Source: Linyphia triangularis
Taxonomy: Eukaryota > Arthropoda > Arachnida > Araneae > Linyphiidae
Length of the DNA: 64,000 nucleotides
NCBI GenBank assembly: GCA_963978545.1
Contig: CAXBTE010000030.1
Location: 1-64,000, forward strand
Direction: 5' to 3'
Shown piece after piece: positions 38,635 through 49,803 of this stretch. Positions within the stretch are counted from its first letter, which is position 1; each line of letters begins with the position of its first letter. The translations under genes and the position numbers were made by a program. The notes beneath the pieces were generated by a model. The model saw nothing but the letters and a program-made list of their open reading frames with translations. It was not told where the DNA came from and did not search any database.

Positions 38635-40141
38635 CCTTCTTACAGTGTACAAGGATATCCTCTTCATAGAGTCCACTCTTATAGAGTACAACGATACCCT
38701 CTTCATAGAGTCCCCTTCTTACAGTGTACAAGGATATCCTCTTCATAGAGTCCACTCTTATAGAGTACAACGATACCCTCTTCATAGAGTCCCCTTCTTA
38801 CAGTGTACAAGGATATCCTCTTCATAGAGTCCACTCTTATAGAGTACAACGATACCCTCTTCATAGAGTCCCCTTCTTACAGTGTACAAGGATATCCTCT
38901 TCATAGAGTCCACTCTTATAGAGTACAACGATACCCTCTTCATAGAGTCCCCTTCTTACAGTGTACAAGGATATCCTCTTCATAGAGTCCACTCTTAGAG
39001 AGTACAAGGATACCCTCTTCATAGAGTCCCCTTCTTACAGAGTACAAGGATACCCTCTTCATAGAGTCCCCTTCTTACAGTGTACAAGGATATCCTCTTC
39101 ATAGAGTCCACTCTTAGAGAGTACAAGGATACCCTCTTCATAGAGTCCCCTTCTTACAGAGTACAAGGATACCCTCTTCATAGAGTCCCCTTCTTACAGA
39201 GTACAAGGATACCCTCTTCATAGAGTCCCCTTCTTACAGTGTACAAGGATATCCTCTTCATAGAGTCCACTCTTATAGAGTACAAGGATACCCTCTTCAT
39301 AGAGTCCCCTTCCTACAGAGTACAAGGATACCCTCTTCATAGAGTCCCCTTCTTACAGAGTACAAGGATACCCTCTTCATAGAGTCCCCTTCTTACAGTG
39401 TACAAGGATATCCTCTTCATAGAGTCCACTCTTATAGAGTACAACGATACCCTCTTCATAGAGTCCCCTTCTTACAGTGTACAAGGATATCCTCTTCATA
39501 GAGTCCACTCTTAGAGAGTACAAGGATACCCTCTTCATAGAGTCCCCTTCTTACAGAGTACAAGGATACCCTCTTCATAGAGTCCCCTTCTTACATAGTA
39601 CAAGGATACCCTCTTCATAGAGTCCACTCTTATAGAGTACAAGGATACCCTCTTCATAGAGTCCCCTTCTTACAGAGTACAAGGATACCCTCTTCATAGA
39701 GTCCCCTTCTTACAGAGTACAAGGATACCCTCTTCATAGAGTCCTCTTCTTACAGTGTACAAGGATATCCTCTTCATAGAGTCCACTCTTATAGAGTACA
39801 ACGATACCCTCTTCATAGAGTCCCCTTCTTACAGTGTACAAGGATATCCTCTTCATAGAGTCCACTCTTAGAGAGTACAAGGATACCCTCTTCATAGAGT
39901 CCCCTTCTTACAGAGTACAAGGATACCCTCTTCATAGAGTCCCCTTCTTACAGAGTACAAGGATACCCTCTTCATAGAGTCCCCTTCTTACAGTGTACAA
40001 GGATATCCTCTTCATAGAGTCCACTCTTATAGAGTACAAGGATACCCTCTTCATAGAGTCCCCTTCTTACAGAGTACAAGGATACCCTCTTCATAGAGTC
40101 CCCTTCTTACAGAGTACAAGGATACCCTCTTCATAGAGTCC

Positions 40142-41332
40142 CCTTCTTACAGTGTACAAGGATATCCTCTTCATAGAGTCCCCTTCTTACAGTGTACAAG
40201 GATATCCTCTTCATAGAGTCCACTCTTATAGAGTACAACGATACCCTCTTCATAGAGTCCCCTTCTTACAGTGTACAAGGATATCCTCTTCATAGAGTCC
40301 ACTCTTAGAGAGTACAAGGATACCCTCTTCATAGAGTCCCCTTCTTACAGAGTACAAGGATACCCTCTTCATAGAGTCCCCTTCTTACAGAGTACAAGGA
40401 TACCCTCTTCATAGAGTCCCCTTCTTACAGAGTACAAGGATACCCTCTTCATAGAGTCCCCTTCTTACAGAGTACAAGGATATCCTCTTCATAGAGTCCA
40501 CTCTTATCGAGTACAACGATACCCTCTTCATAGAGTCCCCTTCTTACAGTGTACAAGGATATCCTCTTCATAGAGTCCACTCTTATAGAGTACAACGATA
40601 CCCTCTTCATAGAGTCCCCTTCTTACAGTGTACAAGGATATCCTCTTCATAGAGTCCACTCTTAGAGAGTACAAGGATACCCTCTTCATAGAGTCCCCTT
40701 CTTACAGAGTACAAGGATACCCTCTTCATAGAGTCCCCTTCTTACATAGTACAAGGATACCCTCTTCATAGAGTCCCCTTCTTACAGTGTACAAGGATAT
40801 CCTCTTCATAGAGTCCACTCTTATAGAGTACAAGGATACCCTCTTCATAGAGTCCCCTTCTTACAGAGTACAAGGATACCCTCTTCATAGAGTCCCCTTC
40901 TTACAGAGTACAAGGATACCCTCTTCATAGAGTCCCCTTCTTACAGTGTACAAGGATATCCTCTTCATAGAGTCCACTCTTATAGAGTACAACGATACCC
41001 TCTTCATAGAGTCCCCTTCTTACAGTGTACAAGGATATCCTCTTCATAGAGTCCACTCTTAGAGAGTACAAGGATACCCTCTTCATAGAGTCCCCTTCTT
41101 ACAGAGTACAAGGATACCCTCTTCATAGAGTCCCCTTCTTACATAGTACAAGGATACCCTCTTCATAGAGTCCCCTTCTTACAGTGTACAAGGATATCCT
41201 CTTCATAGAGTCCACTCTTATAGAGTACAAGGATACCCTCTTCATAGAGTCCCCTTCTTACAGAGTACAAGGATACCCTCTTCATAGAGTCCCCTTCTTA
41301 CAGAGTACAAGGATACCCTCTTCATAGAGTCC
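40142..41332 (+). repeat. 1191 bp tandem duplication in copy 4, first repeat
   Basis: Thirty monomers beginning B B C B D A A A G E' (E' at 40500) and ending ...F B C' A A. The next 1191 bp repeat the same order. Other copies of the central unit have this segment once. The exact breakpoint cannot be fixed because the flanking monomers are identical. Confidence 0.9.
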
Positions 41333-42523
41333 CCTTCTTACAGTGTACAAGGATATCCTCTTCATAGAGTCCCCTTCTTACAGTGTACAAGGATATCCTC
41401 TTCATAGAGTCCACTCTTATAGAGTACAACGATACCCTCTTCATAGAGTCCCCTTCTTACAGTGTACAAGGATATCCTCTTCATAGAGTCCACTCTTAGA
41501 GAGTACAAGGATACCCTCTTCATAGAGTCCCCTTCTTACAGAGTACAAGGATACCCTCTTCATAGAGTCCCCTTCTTACAGAGTACAAGGATACCCTCTT
41601 CATAGAGTCCCCTTCTTACAGAGTACAAGGATACCCTCTTCATAGAGTCCCCTTCTTACAGAGTACAAGGATATCCTCTTCATAGAGTCCACTCTTATCG
41701 AGTACAACGATACCCTCTTCATAGAGTCCCCTTCTTACAGTGTACAAGGATATCCTCTTCATAGAGTCCACTCTTATAGAGTACAACGATACCCTCTTCA
41801 TAGAGTCCCCTTCTTACAGTGTACAAGGATATCCTCTTCATAGAGTCCACTCTTAGAGAGTACAAGGATACCCTCTTCATAGAGTCCCCTTCTTACAGAG
41901 TACAAGGATACCCTCTTCATAGAGTCCCCTTCTTACATAGTACAAGGATACCCTCTTCATAGAGTCCCCTTCTTACAGTGTACAAGGATATCCTCTTCAT
42001 AGAGTCCACTCTTATAGAGTACAAGGATACCCTCTTCATAGAGTCCCCTTCTTACAGAGTACAAGGATACCCTCTTCATAGAGTCCCCTTCTTACAGAGT
42101 ACAAGGATACCCTCTTCATAGAGTCCCCTTCTTACAGTGTACAAGGATATCCTCTTCATAGAGTCCACTCTTATAGAGTACAACGATACCCTCTTCATAG
42201 AGTCCCCTTCTTACAGTGTACAAGGATATCCTCTTCATAGAGTCCACTCTTAGAGAGTACAAGGATACCCTCTTCATAGAGTCCCCTTCTTACAGAGTAC
42301 AAGGATACCCTCTTCATAGAGTCCCCTTCTTACATAGTACAAGGATACCCTCTTCATAGAGTCCCCTTCTTACAGTGTACAAGGATATCCTCTTCATAGA
42401 GTCCACTCTTATAGAGTACAAGGATACCCTCTTCATAGAGTCCCCTTCTTACAGAGTACAAGGATACCCTCTTCATAGAGTCCCCTTCTTACAGAGTACA
42501 AGGATACCCTCTTCATAGAGTCC
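41333..42523 (+). repeat. 1191 bp tandem duplication in copy 4, second repeat
   Basis: Direct repeat of 40142-41332 with E' at 41691. After it the order returns to that of copies 1-3 (B D A A B C'). Confidence 0.9.
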
Positions 42524-45185
42524 CCTTCTTACAGTGTACAAGGATATCCTCTTCATAGAGTCCACTCTTAGAGAGTACAAGGATACCCTCTTCATAGAGT
42601 CCCCTTCTTACAGAGTACAAGGATACCCTCTTCATAGAGTCCCCTTCTTACAGAGTACAAGGATACCCTCTTCATAGAGTCCCCTTCTTACAGTGTACAA
42701 GGATATCCTCTTCATAGAGTCCACTCTTATAGAGTACAAGGATACCCTCTTCATAGAGTCCCCTTCTTACAGAGTACAAGGATACCCTCTTCATAGAGTC
42801 CCCTTCTTACAGTGTACAAGGATATCCTCTTCATAGAGTCCCCTTCTTACAGTGTACAAGGATATCCTCTTCATAGAGTCCCCTTCTTACAGTGTACAAG
42901 GATATCCTCTTCATAGAGTCCACTCTTATAGAGTACAACGATACCCTCTTCATAGAGTCCCCTTCTTACAGTGTACAAGGATATCCTCTTCATAGAGTCC
43001 ACTCTTAGAGAGTACAAGGATACCCTCTTCATAGAGTCCCCTTCTTACAGAGTACAAGGATACCCTCTTCATAGAGTCCCCTTCTTACAGAGTACAAGGA
43101 TACCCTCTTCATAGAGTCCCCTTCTTACAGAGTACAAGGATACCCTCTTCATAGAGTCCCCTTCTTACAGTGTACAAGGATATCCTCTTCATAGAGTCCC
43201 CTTCTTACAGTGTACAAGGATATCCTCTTCATAGAGTCCCCTTCTTACAGTGTACAAGGATATCCTCTTCATAGAGTCCACTCTTATAGAGTACAACGAT
43301 ACCCTCTTCATAGAGTCCCCTTCTTACAGTGTACAAGGATATCCTCTTCATAGAGTCCACTCTTAGAGAGTACAAGGATACCCTCTTCATAGAGTCCCCT
43401 TCTTACAGAGTACAAGGATACCCTCTTCATAGAGTCCCCTTCTTACAGAGTACAAGGATACCCTCTTCATAGAGTCCCCTTCTTACAGAGTACAAGGATA
43501 CCCTCTTCATAGAGTCCCCTTCTTACAGAGTACAAGGATACCCTCTTCATAGAGTCCCCTTCTTACAGAGTACAAGGATACCCTCTTCATAGAGTCCCCT
43601 TCTTACAGTGTACAAGGATATCCTCTTCATAGAGTCCACTCTTATAGAGTACAAGGATACCCTCTTCATAGAGTCCCCTTCTTACAGAGTACAAGGATAC
43701 CCTCTTCATAGAGTCCCCTTCTTACAGTGTACAAGGATATCCTCTTCATAGAGTCCCCTTCTTACAGTGTACAAGGATATCCTCTTCATAGAGTCCCCTT
43801 CTTACAGTGTACAAGGATATCCTCTTCATAGAGTCCACTCTTATAGAGTACAACGATACCCTCTTCATAGAGTCCCCTTCTTACAGTGTACAAGGATATC
43901 CTCTTCATAGAGTCCACTCTTATAGAGTACAACGATACCCTCTTCATAGAGTCCCCTTCTTACAGTGTACAAGGATATCCTCTTCATAGAGTCCACTCTT
44001 AGAGAGTACAAGGATACCCTCTTCATAGAGTCCCCTTCTTACAGAGTACAAGGATACCCTCTTCATAGAGTCCCCTTCTTACAGAGTACAAGGATACCCT
44101 CTTCATAGAGTCCCCTTCTTACAGAGTACAAGGATACCCTCTTCATAGAGTCCCCTTCTTACAGAGTACAAGGATATCCTCTTCATAGAGTCCACTCTTA
44201 TCGAGTACAACGATACCCTCTTCGTAGAGTCCCCTTCTTACAGTGTACAAGGATATCCTCTTCATAGAGTCCACTCTTAGAGAGTACAACGATATCCTCT
44301 TCATAGAGTCCCCTTCTTACAGAGTACAAGGATACCCTCTTCATAGAGTCCCCTTCTTACAGAGTACAAGGATACCCTCTTCATAGAGTCCCCTTCTTAC
44401 ATAGTACAAGGATACCCTCTTCATAGAGTCCCCTTCTTACAGTGTACAAGGATATCCTCTTCATAGAGTCCACTCTTATAGAGTACAAGGATACCCTCTT
44501 CATAGAGTCCCCTTCTTACAGAGTACAAGGATACCCTCTTCATAGAGTCCAATTCTTACAGAGTACAAGGATACCCTCTTCATAGAGTCCCCTTCTTACA
44601 GTGTACAAGGATATCCTCTTCATAGAGTCCACTCTTATAGAGTACAACGATACCCTCTTCATAGAGTCCCCTTCTTACAGTGTACAAGGATATCCTCTTC
44701 ATAGAGTCCACTCTTAGAGAGTACAAGGATACCCTCTTCATAGAGTCCCCTTCTTACAGAGTACAAGGATACCCTCTTCATAGAGTCCCCTTCTTACATA
44801 GTACAAGGATACCCTCTTCATAGAGTCCCCTTCTTACAGTGTACAAGGATATCCTCTTCATAGAGTCCACTCTTATAGAGTACAAGGATACCCTCTTCAT
44901 AGAGTCCCCTTCTTACAGAGTACAAGGATACCCTCTTCATAGAGTCCCCTTCTTACAGAGTACAAGGATACCCTCTTCATAGAGTCCCCTTCTTACAGTG
45001 TACAAGGATATCCTCTTCATAGAGTCCACTCTTATAGAGTACAACGATACCCTCTTCATAGAGTCCCCTTCTTACAGTGTACAAGGATATCCTCTTCATA
45101 GAGTCCACTCTTAGAGAGTACAAGGATACCCTCTTCATAGAGTCCCCTTCTTACAGAGTACAAGGATACCCTCTTCATAGAGTCC

Positions 45186-45233
45186 CCTTCTTACAGAGTA
45201 CAAGGATACAAGGATACCCTCTTCATAGAGTCC
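45186..45233 (+). repeat. 48 bp monomer, copy 4
   Basis: Same 8 bp duplication, 10215 bp after copy 3 (9103 - 79 + 1191), which confirms the rearrangements placed in copy 4. Confidence 0.95.
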
Positions 45234-46783
45234 CCTTCTTACAGTGTACAAGGATATCCTCTTCATAGAGTCCACTCTTATAGAGTACAAGGATACCCTC
45301 TTCATAGAGTCCCCTTCTTACAGAGTACAAGGATACCCTCTTCATAGAGTCCCCTTCTTACAGTGTACAAGGATATCCTCTTCATAGAGTCCCCTTCTTA
45401 CAGTGTACAAGGATATCCTCTTCATAGAGTCCCCTTCTTACAGTGTACAAGGATATCCTCTTCATAGAGTCCACTCTTATAGAGTACAACGATACCCTCT
45501 TCATAGAGTCCCCTTCTTACAGTGTACAAGGATATCCTCTTCATAGAGTCCACTCTTAGAGAGTACAAGGATACCCTCTTCATAGAGTCCCCTTCTTACA
45601 GAGTACAAGGATACCCTCTTCATAGAGTCCCCTTCTTACAGAGTACAAGGATACCCTCTTCATAGAGTCCCCTTCTTACAGAGTACAAGGATACCCTCTT
45701 CATAGAGTCCCCTTCTTACAGTGTACAAGGATATCCTCTTCATAGAGTCCCCTTCTTACAGTGTACAAGGATATCCTCTTCATAGAGTCCCCTTCTTACA
45801 GTGTACAAGGATATCCTCTTCATAGAGTCCACTCTTATAGAGTACAACGATACCCTCTTCATAGAGTCCCCTTCTTACAGTGTACAAGGATATCCTCTTC
45901 ATAGAGTCCACTCTTAGAGAGTACAAGGATACCCTCTTCATAGAGTCCCCTTCTTACAGAGTACAAGGATACCCTCTTCATAGAGTCCCCTTCTTACAGA
46001 GTACAAGGATACCCTCTTCATAGAGTCCCCTTCTTACAGAGTACAAGGATACCCTCTTCATAGAGTCCCCTTCTTACAGAGTACAAGGATACCCTCTTCA
46101 TAGAGTCCCCTTCTTACAGAGTACAAGGATACCCTCTTCATAGAGTCCCCTTCTTACAGTGTACAAGGATATCCTCTTCATAGAGTCCACTCTTATAGAG
46201 TACAAGGATACCCTCTTCATAGAGTCCCCTTCTTACAGAGTACAAGGATACCCTCTTCATAGAGTCCCCTTCTTACAGTGTACAAGGATATCCTCTTCAT
46301 AGAGTCCCCTTCTTACAGTGTACAAGGATATCCTCTTCATAGAGTCCCCTTCTTACAGTGTACAAGGATATCCTCTTCATAGAGTCCACTCTTATAGAGT
46401 ACAACGATACCCTCTTCATAGAGTCCCCTTCTTACAGTGTACAAGGATATCCTCTTCATAGAGTCCACTCTTATAGAGTACAACGATACCCTCTTCATAG
46501 AGTCCCCTTCTTACAGTGTACAAGGATATCCTCTTCATAGAGTCCACTCTTAGAGAGTACAAGGATACCCTCTTCATAGAGTCCCCTTCTTACAGAGTAC
46601 AAGGATACCCTCTTCATAGAGTCCCCTTCTTACAGAGTACAAGGATACCCTCTTCATAGAGTCCCCTTCTTACAGAGTACAAGGATACCCTCTTCATAGA
46701 GTCCCCTTCTTACAGAGTACAAGGATATCCTCTTCATAGAGTCCACTCTTATCGAGTACAACGATACCCTCTTCGTAGAGTCC

Positions 46784-49700
46784 CCTTCTTACAGTGTACA
46801 AGGATATCCTCTTCATAGAGTCCACTCTTAGAGAGTACAACGATATCCTCTTCATAGAGTCCCCTTCTTACAGAGTACAAGGATACCCTCTTCATAGAGT
46901 CCCCTTCTTACAGAGTACAAGGATACCCTCTTCATAGAGTCCCCTTCTTACATAGTACAAGGATACCCTCTTCATAGAGTCCCCTTCTTACAGTGTACAA
47001 GGATATCCTCTTCATAGAGTCCACTCTTATAGAGTACAAGGATACCCTCTTCATAGAGTCCCCTTCTTACAGAGTACAAGGATACCCTCTTCATAGAGTC
47101 CCCTTCTTACAGAGTACAAGGATACCCTCTTCATAGAGTCCCCTTCTTACAGTGTACAAGGATATCCTCTTCATAGAGTCCACTCTTATAGAGTACAACG
47201 ATACCCTCTTCATAGAGTCCCCTTCTTACAGTGTACAAGGATATCCTCTTCATAGAGTCCACTCTTAGAGAGTACAAGGATACCCTCTTCATAGAGTCCC
47301 CTTCTTACAGAGTACAAGGATACCCTCTTCATAGAGTCCCCTTCTTACATAGTACAAGGATACCCTCTTCATAGAGTCCCCTTCTTACAGTGTACAAGGA
47401 TATCCTCTTCATAGAGTCCACTCTTATAGAGTACAAGGATACCCTCTTCATAGAGTCCCCTTCTTACAGAGTACAAGGATACCCTCTTCATAGAGTCCCC
47501 TTCTTACAGAGTACAAGGATACCCTCTTCATAGAGTCCCCTTCTTACAGTGTACAAGGATATCCTCTTCATAGAGTCCACTCTTATAGAGTACAACGATA
47601 CCCTCTTCATAGAGTCCCCTTCTTACAGTGTACAAGGATATCCTCTTCATAGAGTCCACTCTTAGAGAGTACAAGGATACCCTCTTCATAGAGTCCCCTT
47701 CTTACAGAGTACAAGGATACCCTCTTCATAGAGTCCCCTTCTTACAGAGTACAAGGATACCCTCTTCATAGAGTCCCCTTCTTACAGTGTACAAGGATAT
47801 CCTCTTCATAGAGTCCACTCTTATAGAGTACAAGGATACCCTCTTCATAGAGTCCCCTTCTTACAGAGTACAAGGATACCCTCTTCATAGAGTCCCCTTC
47901 TTACAGTGTACAAGGATATCCTCTTCATAGAGTCCCCTTCTTACAGTGTACAAGGATATCCTCTTCATAGAGTCCCCTTCTTACAGTGTACAAGGATATC
48001 CTCTTCATAGAGTCCACTCTTATAGAGTACAACGATACCCTCTTCATAGAGTCCCCTTCTTACAGTGTACAAGGATATCCTCTTCATAGAGTCCACTCTT
48101 AGAGAGTACAAGGATACCCTCTTCATAGAGTCCCCTTCTTACAGAGTACAAGGATACCCTCTTCATAGAGTCCCCTTCTTACAGAGTACAAGGATACCCT
48201 CTTCATAGAGTCCCCTTCTTACAGAGTACAAGGATACCCTCTTCATAGAGTCCCCTTCTTACAGTGTACAAGGATATCCTCTTCATAGAGTCCCCTTCTT
48301 ACAGTGTACAAGGATATCCTCTTCATAGAGTCCCCTTCTTACAGTGTACAAGGATATCCTCTTCATAGAGTCCACTCTTATAGAGTACAACGATACCCTC
48401 TTCATAGAGTCCCCTTCTTACAGTGTACAAGGATATCCTCTTCATAGAGTCCACTCTTAGAGAGTACAAGGATACCCTCTTCATAGAGTCCCCTTCTTAC
48501 AGAGTACAAGGATACCCTCTTCATAGAGTCCCCTTCTTACAGAGTACAAGGATACCCTCTTCATAGAGTCCCCTTCTTACAGAGTACAAGGATACCCTCT
48601 TCATAGAGTCCCCTTCTTACAGAGTACAAGGATACCCTCTTCATAGAGTCCCCTTCTTACAGAGTACAAGGATACCCTCTTCATAGAGTCCCCTTCTTAC
48701 AGTGTACAAGGATATCCTCTTCATAGAGTCCACTCTTATAGAGTACAAGGATACCCTCTTCATAGAGTCCCCTTCTTACAGAGTACAAGGATACCCTCTT
48801 CATAGAGTCCCCTTCTTACAGTGTACAAGGATATCCTCTTCATAGAGTCCCCTTCTTACAGTGTACAAGGATATCCTCTTCATAGAGTCCCCTTCTTACA
48901 GTGTACAAGGATATCCTCTTCATAGAGTCCACTCTTATAGAGTACAACGATACCCTCTTCATAGAGTCCCCTTCTTACAGTGTACAAGGATATCCTCTTC
49001 ATAGAGTCCACTCTTATAGAGTACAACGATACCCTCTTCATAGAGTCCCCTTCTTACAGTGTACAAGGATATCCTCTTCATAGAGTCCACTCTTAGAGAG
49101 TACAAGGATACCCTCTTCATAGAGTCCCCTTCTTACAGAGTACAAGGATACCCTCTTCATAGAGTCCCCTTCTTACAGAGTACAAGGATACCCTCTTCAT
49201 AGAGTCCCCTTCTTACAGAGTACAAGGATACCCTCTTCATAGAGTCCCCTTCTTACAGAGTACAAGGATACCCTCTTCATAGAGTCCCCTTCTTACAGTG
49301 TACAAGGATATCCTCTTCATAGAGTCCCCTTCTTACAGTGTACAAGGATATCCTCTTCATAGAGTCCCCTTCTTACAGTGTACAAGGATATCCTCTTCAT
49401 AGAGTCCACTCTTATAGAGTACAACGATACCCTCTTCATAGAGTCCCCTTCTTACAGTGTACAAGGATATCCTCTTCATAGAGTCCACTCTTATAGAGTA
49501 CAACGATACCCTCTTCATAGAGTCCCCTTCTTACAGTGTACAAGGATATCCTCTTCATAGAGTCCACTCTTAGAGAGTACAAGGATACCCTCTTCATAGA
49601 GTCCCCTTCTTACAGAGTACAAGGATACCCTCTTCATAGAGTCCCCTTCTTACAGAGTACAAGGATACCCTCTTCATAGAGTCCCCTTCTTACAGAGTAC

Positions 49701-49803
49701 AAGGATACCCTCTTCATAGAGTCCCCTTCTTACAGAGTACAAGGATATCCTCTTCATAGAGTCCACTCTTATCGAGTACAACGATACCCTCTTCGTAGAG
49801 TCC
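46784..49803 (+). repeat. 3020 bp block with two 477 bp cassettes
   Basis: 76 monomers: the 2543 bp block with the 477 bp cassette doubled (48771-49247 and 49248-49724), then G-E. It lacks the 8 bp insertion. It occupies the position where a 2066 bp spacer block would follow a central unit, which suggests that spacer and this block are alternative states of the same block. Confidence 0.93.
48771..49724 (+). repeat. Tandem pair of 477 bp cassettes
   Basis: Two adjacent copies, 48771-49247 and 49248-49724, with the same monomer order. This is the only place in the window where the cassette is doubled. Confidence 0.93.

Larger units (their letters stand above)
38635..46783 (+). repeat. Central higher-order unit, copy 4, rearranged (8149 bp)
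   Basis: Blocks 38635-44232 (5598 bp) and 44233-46783 (2551 bp). Relative to the other copies, the first block lost one 79 bp C-B pair (B is joined to D at 39110) and gained 1191 bp by internal tandem duplication (40142-42523); 4486 - 79 + 1191 = 5598. Markers are at 39313, 39745, 40239 and 45186-45233. A double change CC to AA at 44551-44552 is seen nowhere else. Confidence 0.94.
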
